From positions 62,001 through 126,000 of the forward strand of contig JACQFD010000001.1 of the NCBI GenBank assembly GCA_016200225.1: DNA of 64,000 nt, read 5' to 3'. Shown here piece by piece: positions 1 through 9,465 of this stretch; position 1 is the first letter of the stretch; each line of letters opens with the position of its first letter. The DNA comes from Planctomycetota bacterium (GTDB taxonomy: Bacteria > Planctomycetota > UBA1135 > JACQFD01). Position numbers and translations under genes: made by a program. The notes below the pieces were generated by a model. That model had not been told where the DNA came from and did no database searches. It worked only from the letters and a program-made list of their open reading frames with translations.

Positions 1-2
1 CG

Positions 3-1358
3 AAAATTAAGAAACTCCTCGACGCCGGCGGCGCATCGGCGATTCCGACGGTGAAGAAACCGCTCGGACCGGCCGACGCGGTGGCGAGATGCTTGCTCGC
101 GTTTCAATTGCGCGAGATCGACCGGCTCCCCGCCGAACGCGTCGAAGCGCATCCGGCGGCTGCGGAATTTCCGGGCTCCGTGCCCGCGGACGCAAAAGTT
201 ATATCTGTAAAATTAACATTCGACTGCGCGACGCCGGGCTGGCAATCGACGGGGCTCTACGCGGCGCCGGGAGCGAAAATTAAATTTACGATTCCGGCGA
301 ACGCGGCCGGCGCGCGCCTCGCGGCGCGCATTGGCTGCCACACGGATCAACTGTGGCAACTCGAAAGCTGGTCGCGCGCGCCCGAAATCGCGCGGCGCTT
401 CGAACTCGCGCGCGAATCGTCGCTGATCGCGAACGCGTTCGGCGGTCCGGTTTATTTGGAAGCTCCGAATAATTGTAAAATCGGCGAAATCGAAGTATCG
501 ATCGACGGCGCCGTCGCCGCGCCGCGTTTCGTACTCGGAAAAACGACGAACGACGCGTGGCGATCGGGCATCCGCGATCTGCCGGCGCCCTGGGCCGAAC
601 TCGAATCCGATGAAATTAAATTATCCATTCCGTCGGCCGTCGCCCGCAAAATCGACGACCCGGAAACATTAATGAAATACTGGGTGACGGTATCCGACGG
701 CGCGCTCGATTTGTATGGAAGGCCCCGCGGACGCGAACGCGCCGAACGCTACGTCGCCGACGCGCAGATCAGCGCCGGATATATGCATTCCGGCTACCCG
801 ATCATGACGCATCTCGACGGCGCGGAACAAATGACAGATTTAACAATTCTGAAAACGAGCCGCGCGTGGGGGATTTATCATGAACTCGGACACAACCATC
901 AGGAACCGGACTGGACCTTCGACGGCACCGGAGAAGTTACAAATAACATTTTTTCGATGTACGCGATCGAAGCGATCGCCGGCGCGAGCGTGAAGGACGG
1001 CGACCGCAGCCCCGAAAAACGCGCGGAAAGGTTAAAACCCTATTTCGCCGCCGGCGCGCCGTTTGAAAAGTGGAAGTCGGAGCCGTTCCTCGCGCTCGAC
1101 ATGTATATACAAATCCGCGAGGCGTTCGGGTGGGATATTTATAAAAAAGTCTTCGCCGAATACCGTTCGCTCAAGAAAGGCGAGCATCCCGCGAACGACC
1201 AACAAAAACGCGATCAGTGGATGGTCCGCCTGTCGAAAACCGCCGGAAAGAATTTAGGACCGTTTTTTGTAGCGTGGGGCGTGCCGGTGACGGACAAGGC
1301 GCGCGAGAGTATTCAGAATCTTCCGCAATGGATGCCGGCGGATTTTCCGCCGAAATAG
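3..1358 (+). CDS. M60-like (enhancin family) metallopeptidase, 5' end missing
   Basis: The frame is already open at the left edge of the window, so the N-terminus, including any signal peptide, lies outside; the GTG at 51 is only an internal codon. The visible part contains a zinc-peptidase signature, HELGH followed by NHQ (residues 277-281 counting from the GTG at 51), with a glutamate 14 residues later in GTGEVTNN. This HExxH...E arrangement is characteristic of Peptidase_M60 (PF13402). The family usually degrades mucin-like or other glycosylated proteins outside the cell. The upstream part, with aromatic and beta-rich sequence (TPGWQSTGLYAAPG), fits the beta-sandwich module common before M60 domains. 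The stop TAG is at 1356-1358; the next gene starts 10 bases later on the same strand, so the two may be co-transcribed. Family assignment is firm, substrate unknown. Confidence 0.88.
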   Translation, partial: KIKKLLDAGGASAIPTVKKPLGPADAVARCLLAFQLREIDRLPAERVEAHPAAAEFPGSVPADAKVISVKLTFDCATPGWQSTGLYAAPGAKIKFTIPANAAGARLAARIGCHTDQLWQLESWSRAPEIARRFELARESSLIANAFGGPVYLEAPNNCKIGEIEVSIDGAVAAPRFVLGKTTNDAWRSGIRDLPAPWAELESDEIKLSIPSAVARKIDDPETLMKYWVTVSDGALDLYGRPRGRERAERYVADAQISAGYMHSGYPIMTHLDGAEQMTDLTILKTSRAWGIYHELGHNHQEPDWTFDGTGEVTNNIFSMYAIEAIAGASVKDGDRSPEKRAERLKPYFAAGAPFEKWKSEPFLALDMYIQIREAFGWDIYKKVFAEYRSLKKGEHPANDQQKRDQWMVRLSKTAGKNLGPFFVAWGVPVTDKARESIQNLPQWMPADFPPK

Positions 1359-1368
1359 TTATTATCCA

Positions 1369-2064
1369 ATGGCGCGCAACGCGGTATTCTTTATTATCGC
1401 AATCGCGCTCGCCGCGGCCGTCTGGATCGGCTTGGTATTATTTAACTCGCCGCCGGCCGTCTCGAAACCGGAATCCTCTCCCGCGCCGCCGCTGCCCGAA
1501 CCCGCGACCGCGCGCGCGGTCATGACGCGGCTTATCGATGTTTATACAGAATGCAAAAGTTACCGCGACGACGGCTCGGCGCGCATGACCGTGCATTCGC
1601 AGCCAGAGTTTGTGGATTTGGTTCATTTCAAAACAGCCTTCGTTCGCCCCGACCGTCTTTCATTTACATTCAAAAAGGACGGATCCGAGATCGAAGAGTC
1701 GATTGCGTCCGTCTTCAAAGAAACCAAATTGAAAACGGGCACTTTTTTGTCGATGGCGCATTCGACGCATTTTTCGTCGTCGCTCATTCCGCTGTTATTA
1801 TTAGATTCGTCGCACGCATCGAATATATATCAAATCTCGGAGCGACTTGCGGATTTGAAGTTGGAATCCGCGGAAGTCGTGGACGGCTCGCCCTGCTTTG
1901 TCTTGCGCGGTTCGTCGGCCAACGAGTCGGATGGAACCTTTTCGTATTGGTTATTTGTCGATCGATCGAGTTTCTTGATGAGGAGAATTAAATTTACATA
2001 TAAACCGGCGGACGGAATCGAAGAAGACTGCGAGATTATTTATCATCCTGAAATTAATGTCTAA
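1369..2064 (+). CDS. LolA-like/DUF2092-type membrane-anchored protein
   Basis: A 231-residue protein with an N-terminal hydrophobic segment (about residues 5-26, ending IGLVLFNS) and then a proline/alanine-rich linker, so it is probably a signal anchor placing the rest outside the cytoplasm. The body (VMTRLIDVYTECKSYRDDG, followed by alternating strands such as FVRPDRLSFTFKKDG and a late VVDGSPCFVLRG) resembles the half-barrel of outer-membrane lipoprotein sorting proteins (LolA/DUF2092). Proteins of this type bind lipoprotein acyl chains or other lipids; whether this one does cannot be told. It begins 10 bases after the peptidase gene. No catalytic motif is evident. The family call rests on pattern recognition only. 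Confidence 0.65.
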   Translation: MARNAVFFIIAIALAAAVWIGLVLFNSPPAVSKPESSPAPPLPEPATARAVMTRLIDVYTECKSYRDDGSARMTVHSQPEFVDLVHFKTAFVRPDRLSFTFKKDGSEIEESIASVFKETKLKTGTFLSMAHSTHFSSSLIPLLLLDSSHASNIYQISERLADLKLESAEVVDGSPCFVLRGSSANESDGTFSYWLFVDRSSFLMRRIKFTYKPADGIEEDCEIIYHPEINV

Positions 2065-2638
2065 AGATAGGGGGCTAATGAAAGGGGGACTGGTCCACTT
2101 TACGAATCCGCAACCCACACGCGAGCGCGTGACACACGCCCGGCGCGACCCTTCAGAATTTCACGCGGAGACGCGGAGCCAGAAGGAGACGCGGAGCCAG
2201 AACCAGAGTTCCGCGCGGAGACGCGGAGGACAGAGAGAACGCGGAGAGAACCAAGAATACAATTGTGAGTTTTGGTTTTTTCCGCGTCTCCGCGTGCAGG
2301 TCTTCTCTCCGCGTCTCCGCGTGGAATTCCGGCTCCGGTTCCGAAACGTTACAATTGAATTGCGTGCCGGTGTTGGCTCTCCGTGTCTCCGCGTGATATT
2401 CTGAGTATTAGCAAGTGCGCCGTCAACGTTGGAAAGACCCGCCGCGCCTCCGGGGTGGTATCTTTTGTATTACGTATCTCCGAGCGGCAGGCCTTCCGCC
2501 GGCAAATTTGTAAAAATCCACTAGAAAAACTCCTTCGCGCGCCATGGCACTCCAATCGCCGTGGCGCGCGCGGGATCCGGTATTATTATATTTATCCCGT
2601 CAAAATAATTGCCACTTCCGTGTCCGTTCGAGATACCC
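2065..2638. other. Intergenic region dominated by a palindromic repeat
   Basis: There is no convincing gene between the LolA-like protein and the beta-propeller protein. Open frames here translate to low-complexity Arg/Glu/Ser-rich peptides that simply read the GCGGAGAC repeat and are judged spurious. The last ~230 bases (2405-2638) carry no recognised motif and presumably hold the promoter of the following gene. Confidence 0.6.
2160..2403. repeat. Dispersed GCGGAGAC repeat with inverted arms, copy 1
   Basis: The left arm (about 2160-2247) is built from many GCGGAGACGCGGAG-like units; the right arm (about 2280-2400) is built from the reverse complement (TCCGCGTCTCCGCG units), so the transcript could fold into a long imperfect hairpin. 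About 80 bases of the left arm recur almost unchanged at 5667-5747. Repeats of this look occur between genes in many environmental bacteria and often give rise to spurious ORF calls. No transposase or terminal repeats are seen. Confidence 0.8.
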
Positions 2639-5371
2639 ATGCGATCGATTACTAAGCCTTCCTTCCGATGGCTGGTTTCAATCTCCATTGCGGTGGCGTG
2701 CCCGTTCTTAACCGCTGCGGCGCAACAGATTCCCGCCGCGAAGGATGCCGCGACACCGGAGATTGCGAACATCAGCACGTCCGCCGGCTCCGCGTTTCGA
2801 CGAAACAAGGGTCAGTGGCCATCGTCGGTTCAGTACGCGTCGCGCAAGGATCGTATGGATGCCTTCTTTACAGAAAATGGTTTTACACTTTCTCTGATCG
2901 ACGAGCGAGATTCCGACTGGAAACCGCCGATTCTGCCGCTTTCGGGAAATCACATTCGCAGCCAAGGAAGTTTACAAAATTCCAACTTCCTGCCGAGAGA
3001 GATTCACAATCGGGCGACCGGACAAAACCTTATGTTTCGATGGAAGGGGTCTCCGGGATCCACCTGGAGCGCCACCAACGAACTTCCCGGCAGGGAATCG
3101 TACTTTTTTGGAAAAAGTGAAAATGAATGGGTCGTCGACGTGCCTCGATACAAATCCATTCAATACAAAAACGCCCGCCCCGGAGTAGATCTTCGATTTT
3201 ATTTAAGTACCACCGGTTATTTCGAATACGACGTTAACGTCGCTCCCGGCACGGATCCGGAAAGTCTATCATTCCAATGCGACGGAGCGGAATCGCTGGC
3301 AATCGCATCCGACGGCTCGCTTGAGATCAAAACAAAACGCGGCGTATTGCGCCAACTGAAGCCACGCGCCTATCAATTGGATTCAAGCGGAACACAAATG
3401 CCCATTGAATGTAAATATAATATAACCGACGGTCTGAATATTTCCTTCGCGGTGGTCGGCCGCGACGAGGCTCGATCGCTTACAATTGATCCCGTTTTGA
3501 TCTATGCAACTTATCTCGGCGGATCAGTGAATGAGAATCTCTACGCGGTCGCCACAGACGATGTTGGCGCTACGTATGTCTCTGGGAGTACTCCTTCGCT
3601 TGATTTTCCCTCGACACCCGGCGCATTTCAAACAACGAACAACGGAATCTACCTCGCCGGATATGTAACAAAATTCAGTGCGAATGGTACACTTCTGTAC
3701 TCAACATTTATTAACGCCTCCGAGGGATATGCGCTAGCCGTCGATGCTGCGCACAATGTTTTTTTTGCAGGTATTGGCGTGCAGGGCGCGTTTCCAACGA
3801 CACCCGGAAGCTACAATCCAAACGGTGTGAATGTTGGCTATCCCGGAGCGGCCGCAATTGCAAAGATAAACCCTGCGGGCAACGGATTGGTTTATTCAAC
3901 GTATATTGGCGGCAACAGCGTCGCGTACGGGGTCGCCGTCGATAGCGCCGGGCAAGCCTACTTATGTGGCGGCGCGGGGCATTGCTGCGGGGCGCCTCCA
4001 TATCCAACGACTCCACACGTTTTCAAGTCGACGGGCGGACTGTTCGATGCAGATGCGGTTGTAACAAAACTCAACGCCACAGGCAGCAAACTGCTCTATT
4101 CAACATTGGTTGGCGAGCCGGCAAACATTAATTCAGGCGATACATTTGCGATGGGAATTGCCATCGACATGTCCGGAAACGCATATATTTGTGGCCAGAC
4201 AAGTTCATCATACTTTCCCACAACCTCAGGATCATTTCAAACAACTTATGGTGGAGGCTATACCAACGGTTTTGTAACAAAATTGAACGCCACCGCGGCT
4301 GCATTAATCTATTCGACGTATTTCGGAGGCAATATACAATCTCTCGGCAATGGATATGAAAACGCCAAAGGCATTCGCGTCGATGCCAATGGATATGCGT
4401 ACGTCGCAGGCCACGCAAACTCGATTAATTTTCCGGTCACAACCGGCGCGTTCAATACAGGGCCACCGATTTCGGACAAAGGATTCTTAGCAAAATTTGA
4501 CCCAACGGGATCGTCGCTTGTGTATTCCACATTTCTTGGATCTTCTGGTCCCAGCGGGGTTGGCAAGTTCTATTTACAACCGGATGGTTCCGTGGACGTC
4601 CCAGGGGCCACTAGCGGTTACGATTTACCGACGACGCCGGGCGCATTTCAAACGTCGTTTCAAGGTGGCCTCTCGGACGGTTTTTACGCGCGCATAAATC
4701 CGCTCGGAAATGGATTGTTATATTCAACGTACATTGGAGGCCCGGGAGACACGGGCGAGCAACCAAGTGGCTTGGCTTTCTCGCAAGACGGCGTTGTTCA
4801 CATCGCAGGCATTACGAATTCCATTGCTTTCCCAGTCACACCCAACGGGTTTCAAAAGATTATGAACAAAGGGAACAACACGTCGTCGGGAACACAATAT
4901 TATGACGGATTTGTTGCTTTGCTCGCACCTGAAATCACCGGCCAGGGATTATCCAATTACGGCGCCGGTACGCCCGGTTGTTCCGGACCGCAGTTATTAC
5001 AAGCAACCTATCCCAAGGTCGGCAATGCACTATTTTCGATGAGCAACACCGGCGCGCCACTGGACTCTCTCGGTCTCCTTCTTGTCGCGGATCAACAAGA
5101 TCCCGTTGGCTCCGATTTCTTTGGCGTTGGAATCCAATTGTTACTTGATCTCCCCGCGTCAACCGAACTCTACACATTCGACATCGTTAGCAATGACCTC
5201 GGCGGTAATGCCGCGCTTACTCCGATTCCAAACAATCCGACCCTCGCCAATCGCACGTTTTTCGCGCAGGCGATCTGGGCGTGGTTGTCGGGTCCGCAGT
5301 GCAATAATAATTGGAATCCGCCATACGGACTCAGTTCATCCAACGGCATTGTAATTACCATACAGCCGTAA
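2639..5371 (+). CDS. Secreted SBBP-repeat beta-propeller protein with N-terminal DUF7948-like domain
   Basis: The ATG at 2639 is preferred over an upstream TTG at 2609, because the protein then begins with a standard signal peptide (MRSITKPSFRW then a hydrophobic stretch ending TAAAQQ). The result is 910 residues. After the signal comes a domain beginning FRRNKGQWPSSVQYASR, typical of the DUF7948 module that precedes SBBP repeats. Then follow about eight SBBP propeller blades, recognisable by recurring LLYSTYIGG / FVTKLNATGSALIYST / DANGYAYVAGHANS / FPVTTGAFNT phrases. The C-terminal ~140 residues (YGAGTPGCSG ... IPNNPTLANRTFFAQ ... SSSNGIVITI) form a separate domain that recurs in the two FG-GAP proteins at 17 and 19.7 kb. 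Such proteins are extracellular and probably adhesive or structural; no enzyme motif is visible. Confidence 0.88.
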   Translation: MRSITKPSFRWLVSISIAVACPFLTAAAQQIPAAKDAATPEIANISTSAGSAFRRNKGQWPSSVQYASRKDRMDAFFTENGFTLSLIDERDSDWKPPILPLSGNHIRSQGSLQNSNFLPREIHNRATGQNLMFRWKGSPGSTWSATNELPGRESYFFGKSENEWVVDVPRYKSIQYKNARPGVDLRFYLSTTGYFEYDVNVAPGTDPESLSFQCDGAESLAIASDGSLEIKTKRGVLRQLKPRAYQLDSSGTQMPIECKYNITDGLNISFAVVGRDEARSLTIDPVLIYATYLGGSVNENLYAVATDDVGATYVSGSTPSLDFPSTPGAFQTTNNGIYLAGYVTKFSANGTLLYSTFINASEGYALAVDAAHNVFFAGIGVQGAFPTTPGSYNPNGVNVGYPGAAAIAKINPAGNGLVYSTYIGGNSVAYGVAVDSAGQAYLCGGAGHCCGAPPYPTTPHVFKSTGGLFDADAVVTKLNATGSKLLYSTLVGEPANINSGDTFAMGIAIDMSGNAYICGQTSSSYFPTTSGSFQTTYGGGYTNGFVTKLNATAAALIYSTYFGGNIQSLGNGYENAKGIRVDANGYAYVAGHANSINFPVTTGAFNTGPPISDKGFLAKFDPTGSSLVYSTFLGSSGPSGVGKFYLQPDGSVDVPGATSGYDLPTTPGAFQTSFQGGLSDGFYARINPLGNGLLYSTYIGGPGDTGEQPSGLAFSQDGVVHIAGITNSIAFPVTPNGFQKIMNKGNNTSSGTQYYDGFVALLAPEITGQGLSNYGAGTPGCSGPQLLQATYPKVGNALFSMSNTGAPLDSLGLLLVADQQDPVGSDFFGVGIQLLLDLPASTELYTFDIVSNDLGGNAALTPIPNNPTLANRTFFAQAIWAWLSGPQCNNNWNPPYGLSSSNGIVITIQP

Positions 5372-5899
5372 TTATGCGCGCGGCGCCTCTCAAGAAAATT
5401 GTATCTGTTGCGGGATTCCTTCCGCCTTCGACTCGGATTTCCGCTTGCGAATTGTGAGACGAACCGGCGGCGTCTCGGGCAGAAACTCTTCCACTGGAAC
5501 GGGAAAATGGCCGGGAAAGACGACCGCAAGCGCGACACGTAGTTGTTTTAGTATTTGGCGGGTCCGCGAGCGTTTCGGAATCGATGGGAAGTGCGCGTTC
5601 TTCATGATCTTACAATAGACGCTATCGAGACGGTGTCAAAACGATCGGGCTCTTCACGCGGAGACGCGGAGACGCGGAGCCAGAAGGAGACGCGGAGCCA
5701 GAACCAGAGTTCCGCGCGGAGACGCGGAGGACAGAGAGAACGCGGAGAAAATGGAAAATACAATTGTAAGTTCTGTTTGTCTCCGCGGCCGAAGGCGAAC
5801 ATGCGCCGCGCATCGCGCCCGCCATGACCTTCTATTCCCATATTCACTGACAATTTTCGCCGTCCACCGTACAGTCAAGATCCACTTTGGAGGCACCCC
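5372..5899. other. Intergenic region with the second copy of the dispersed repeat
   Basis: There is no strong gene here. A 71-codon frame on the minus strand (5390-5605) has a fairly natural composition (KQLRVALAVVFPGHFPVP) but no recognised domain and no clear neighbour, so it is noted only as a weak candidate. The remainder is the dispersed repeat and a short promoter region. Confidence 0.5.
5653..5778. repeat. Dispersed GCGGAGAC repeat, copy 2
   Basis: Shares an almost identical ~80-base core with the repeat at 2168-2247 (GCGGAGCCAGAAGGAGACGC and following bases), and both copies run on into a similar AT-rich tail containing ATACAATTGTRAGT. This copy lacks the long second arm; only a short TGTCTCCGCGG remains on the right. 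The two copies bracket the beta-propeller gene. Confidence 0.8.
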
Positions 5900-6850
5900 A
5901 TGATTCGACATGCCCTTTCCGCTCTTACATTAGTCGCCCTTTTCCTGCCCGTCCTTGACGACCCGGATGCGGCTTGGAAAGCGGGCGGACGTTGCATGGA
6001 GGATAAAGATTACAAAAACGCGATTGTTGAATTTACAAAAGTCCTCAATGCAAAGACTGCGACGGACGAACGAAAAGCCGCGGCGGCGTTTAACATCGGA
6101 TGTTGCCACGGGAGATTGAATAATAAACAAAAAGCGCTGGAGTTCGTCGTCAAAGCGATCGAACTCGGATTTTCGAACGATGAATTGTTAGCGAAGGAGC
6201 CGGCCATCAAGGACGTCCGGGGCGACGCGAGGATCAAGAGCGCGGTCATAAAATTACAAAAAGAGCGCGAGGAGAAGTTTCTCGCGCACGGCCGCGAGTT
6301 ATTGGATGGATTCGAGCAGAAGTTCAATTTCGATTTCGATCTTCCGACCGTCGCGGGCAAGCGCGTGGCGCTGAGCGATTTCGCCGGGAAAGTGTTAATT
6401 GTCGATATTTGGGGAACCTGGTGCGGTCCGTGCAAGATGGAGCTTCCGCATTTCATCGATTTATACAAAAAATATAAAGATAGCGGGCTCGCGATCGTCG
6501 GCTTGAATGACGAAAAGATCGATTATGCGAAACCAGGAAGCAAAGAATATGAATCAACGAAGGAAAATATTGTAAAGTTCGCGAAGAATTATGAAATTCC
6601 CTATCCGCTCGCGATGATCGATCGGCCGACCGAATCGCAGGTGCCGCACCTCGCGGGATTTCCGACGACGCTATTCTTCGACCGTACGGGCAAAGTGCGG
6701 CTGCAACTCGTGGGCGCGCGCGAGAAGAGCGAGCTCGAGGCGGTCGTACAAGTATTAATGAGCGAGGGGGCGTCGACGGACAAGCCCGCGAAACCCGCGG
6801 GCGACGGGAAGGATGCGCCCGCGACACGGCCCGTGCCGGGGAAAACGTAA
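5900..6850 (+). CDS. TPR plus TlpA/ResA-like thioredoxin-domain protein
   Basis: A 316-residue exported protein. The N-terminus (MIRHALSALTLVALFLPVLD) is a signal sequence or anchor. Residues ~22-120 form TPR-like helical repeats (DYKNAIVEFTKVLNAKT, KQKALEFVVKAIELG). Residues ~145-285 are a thioredoxin fold of the TlpA/redoxin type with the active site WCGPC (174-178) in WGTWCGPCKMELP and the cis-proline region AGFPTTLFFDRTG. It should act as a periplasmic thiol-disulfide oxidoreductase. An AGGCACCCC stretch just before the ATG gives a plausible ribosome binding site. The deacetylase gene starts 34 bases downstream, suggesting an operon. The last ~30 residues are Lys/Pro/Ala-rich and probably disordered. 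Confidence 0.9.
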   Translation: MIRHALSALTLVALFLPVLDDPDAAWKAGGRCMEDKDYKNAIVEFTKVLNAKTATDERKAAAAFNIGCCHGRLNNKQKALEFVVKAIELGFSNDELLAKEPAIKDVRGDARIKSAVIKLQKEREEKFLAHGRELLDGFEQKFNFDFDLPTVAGKRVALSDFAGKVLIVDIWGTWCGPCKMELPHFIDLYKKYKDSGLAIVGLNDEKIDYAKPGSKEYESTKENIVKFAKNYEIPYPLAMIDRPTESQVPHLAGFPTTLFFDRTGKVRLQLVGAREKSELEAVVQVLMSEGASTDKPAKPAGDGKDAPATRPVPGKT

Positions 6851-6884
6851 TCGTGAGAATGGCCGTGCGCCGTATTGTCGGCGC

Positions 6885-9437
6885 ATGATCCGGCCACTTT
6901 TCGCGTTTTTAATATTATTATTCCCGGCCGCGCCGACGCGCGCGGGCGGCGAGGGCTCCGCTGCCGATCTCGCGGTTTCGCTGCGCAAGGCAAACACGCT
7001 CGGGAGCGTTTTGTATATTGCGGCGCATCCCGATGATGAAAATACGTCGCTGCTCGCGTACCTCGCGCGCGAACGGTGCGTGCGCGCCGCGTATCTCTCC
7101 GTGACGCGCGGCGACGGCGGCCAGAATTTGATCGGCAGCGAAAAAGGGCCGCTCATGGGATTATTAAGAACGCAGGAATTGTTAGCGGCGCGGCGGATCG
7201 ACGCCGCCGAACAATGGTTCACGCGCGCGATCGATTTTGGATATTCGAAGAATCCGGAGGAGACATTACAAATATGGGGCAAGGACGAGGTCCTCGGCGA
7301 CATGGTGTGGGCGATTCGTAATGTTCGCCCGGATGTGATTATTACACGATTTCCAACAAACGGCGACGGCGGCCACGGCCACCACACGGCGTCGGCGATT
7401 CTCGCGGGACTCGCGTACACGGCTGCGGCGGACGCTACAAAATATCCGGAACAGTTAAAATATGTAAAACCGTGGCAGGCGAAACGATTATGTTGGAATT
7501 CGTGGGCGGGCCAGTTCGGAACGCGCAACGAAACGGCGGGACTGCTGCCGGTCGACATCGGAAGTTACAATTCGCTGCTCGGAAAGTCGTACACCGAAAT
7601 CGCGGGCGCGAGCCGCAGCCAGCACAAAAGCCAGGGATTCGGCGCGCCCGAACGCCGCGGCTCGAGAATGGATAATTTACAAATACTCGCGGGCGAACCG
7701 GCGAAAAACGATTTTTTGGAGGGGATCGATCTGACGTGGGGCCGCGTCGCCGGTTCGGAGGCGGTGGCGAAACTTCTCGCGGAGGCGGAACAATCGTACG
7801 ATTTTCGCGCGCCGGAGAAGATCGTTCCAATATTACTGAAAGCGCACGAGGCGCTTTCGAAACTCGATGCGACCGATCCGTGGGTCGCGCGCAAACGCGG
7901 CGAAATATTAGAAATCATCCGCGAAGCGTCGGGGCTCTGGCTCGAGGCCGTCGCGTCGGCGTACAGCGCCGCGCCGGGAGAAACTGTTAAGATCAGCACG
8001 ACGGCGATCGTCCGAGGAAATGTACCATTCGAATTGGAGCCGGGCGAAATCACCTACGGCGGAGCGGTCAAGGCGGGCGGAGAGGCACTGAAACGCAACG
8101 AACAGGCGCGCGCGGATATTAATATTAAGATCGCCGCGGACGCGCCGTTTACCGAACCGTACTGGCTGCGCGACGCGCCGTCGGAAGGGTTGTTTACAGT
8201 TCGCGATCTTACAAAAATCGGCGCTCCCGAAAACGGGCCGGCGGTTTCCGCGAAATTCATTATTCACGCCGGCGGCGCGAAGCTGCAATATGAGATTCCC
8301 GTTGTTTACAGATGGGTCGATCCGGTCAAGGGCGAACTCACGCGTCCATTTATTATTTCGCCCCCGCTGACCGCGGAATGGAGCGAAAAGGTATATTTGT
8401 TCAGCGCGGGCGGATCGAAAAAAGCTGGATTTAAATTAAAGGCGGGCCGCGCGAGCGCCGCGGGAGCCGTGAAACCCGTGCTGCCAAAGGGCTGGTCGTC
8501 CAAGCCCGCGGAATTTAAGTTTAATTTGAACAAAAAAGACGACGAAGTCGAAGGCGCTTTCGAAATCGCCGCCAACGCAGGCGAAGCGGCGGTCCCCGAT
8601 TCGGGCGAGCTGGCATTAAATATACAATTCGACGACGGGTCTTTGGCGCAAGCGCGTTCGCTTGTGCGCGTCGATTATCCGCATATTCCGATACAAACAT
8701 TATTTCCGAAAGCGTCGGCAAGACTCGTCCGCGTCGACGCGAGCGTGATCGGCTCCAATATCGGTTATATCGACGGCGCGGGCGACGACGTCGCGGCGGC
8801 GTTGCGGCAGCTCGGGTTGAATGTACAATTCCTGACGGACGCGGAACTTGAAACTGCCGATTTGAAGCATTTCGACGCGATTGTCGCGGGCGTAAGAGCT
8901 TACAATACGCGGCCGCGTCTTCGTTATGCGCAAAAACGCCTGATGGAATATGTAGAAAACGGCGGCACGTACGTCGTTCAATACAATACGCTCGGCGACA
9001 TGGCGGTGAACGAAATCGGGCCGTTTCCATTCGGCATCAGCCGCGACCGCGTGACTGTCGAGGGCGCGCCGGTCCGGTTTATTAAGAAAGACCACCCGCT
9101 TCTAACAATTCCAAATCCGATCGGCGCAGCCGATTTCGAAAGTTGGGTGCAAGAGCGCGGCCTTTACTTCGCGCGCATGGAGCCCGAACGTCCCGACGAC
9201 GGCAACCGCCCGCGGTTCGGGCCGCAGGGCGGCGCGGTCACGGATAAACGGTATGAAGCGGTTCTCGGCATGAACGACCCCGGCGAGAGCGAAAAAACCG
9301 GAAGTCTCATCTATGCAAAACACGGTAAAGGTATATTTATCTATACGGGGCTCGCGTTTTTCCGCCAGCTTCCGGCCGGCGTCGGCGGCGCGTACCGTCT
9401 GTTCGCGAATCTCGTCTCCGCGCGCGGCGAAAAATAA
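6885..9437 (+). CDS. Large PIG-L family (LmbE-like) deacetylase with C-terminal amidotransferase-like region
   Basis: Starting at the ATG at 6885 gives 850 residues and a clean signal peptide (MIRPLFAFLILLFPAAPTRA). The longer frame to 6813 would add an unlikely Arg-rich leader. The N-terminal domain has the LmbE/PIG-L zinc motif AAHPDDE (47-52) and the second histidine motif GHGHH (~163-167). Members remove acetyl groups from N-acetylglucosamine-like substrates; the substrate here is unknown. The middle holds beta-sandwich-like sequence (SPPLTAEWSEKVYLFSAGG). The last ~240 residues (IGSNIGYIDGAGDDVAAAL ... FDAIVAGVRAYNTR ... YVENGGTYVVQYNT) resemble the ThuA/class-I amidotransferase-like fold seen at the end of long secreted PIG-L proteins. 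It lies 28 bases before the symporter gene. Confidence 0.88.
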   Translation: MIRPLFAFLILLFPAAPTRAGGEGSAADLAVSLRKANTLGSVLYIAAHPDDENTSLLAYLARERCVRAAYLSVTRGDGGQNLIGSEKGPLMGLLRTQELLAARRIDAAEQWFTRAIDFGYSKNPEETLQIWGKDEVLGDMVWAIRNVRPDVIITRFPTNGDGGHGHHTASAILAGLAYTAAADATKYPEQLKYVKPWQAKRLCWNSWAGQFGTRNETAGLLPVDIGSYNSLLGKSYTEIAGASRSQHKSQGFGAPERRGSRMDNLQILAGEPAKNDFLEGIDLTWGRVAGSEAVAKLLAEAEQSYDFRAPEKIVPILLKAHEALSKLDATDPWVARKRGEILEIIREASGLWLEAVASAYSAAPGETVKISTTAIVRGNVPFELEPGEITYGGAVKAGGEALKRNEQARADINIKIAADAPFTEPYWLRDAPSEGLFTVRDLTKIGAPENGPAVSAKFIIHAGGAKLQYEIPVVYRWVDPVKGELTRPFIISPPLTAEWSEKVYLFSAGGSKKAGFKLKAGRASAAGAVKPVLPKGWSSKPAEFKFNLNKKDDEVEGAFEIAANAGEAAVPDSGELALNIQFDDGSLAQARSLVRVDYPHIPIQTLFPKASARLVRVDASVIGSNIGYIDGAGDDVAAALRQLGLNVQFLTDAELETADLKHFDAIVAGVRAYNTRPRLRYAQKRLMEYVENGGTYVVQYNTLGDMAVNEIGPFPFGISRDRVTVEGAPVRFIKKDHPLLTIPNPIGAADFESWVQERGLYFARMEPERPDDGNRPRFGPQGGAVTDKRYEAVLGMNDPGESEKTGSLIYAKHGKGIFIYTGLAFFRQLPAGVGGAYRLFANLVSARGEK

Positions 9438-9465
9438 ACATTCGCTTTTTCGTTAAATATTAACG

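Noticed and set aside
2160..2403. CRISPR array or tandem repeat array
   Set aside because: Units are short, unequally spaced and inverted between arms, without unique spacers of constant length; no cas genes are in the window.
2609..2638. TTG start for the SBBP protein
   Set aside because: It adds ten residues in front of a good signal peptide; the ATG at 2639 gives a normal exported N-terminus.
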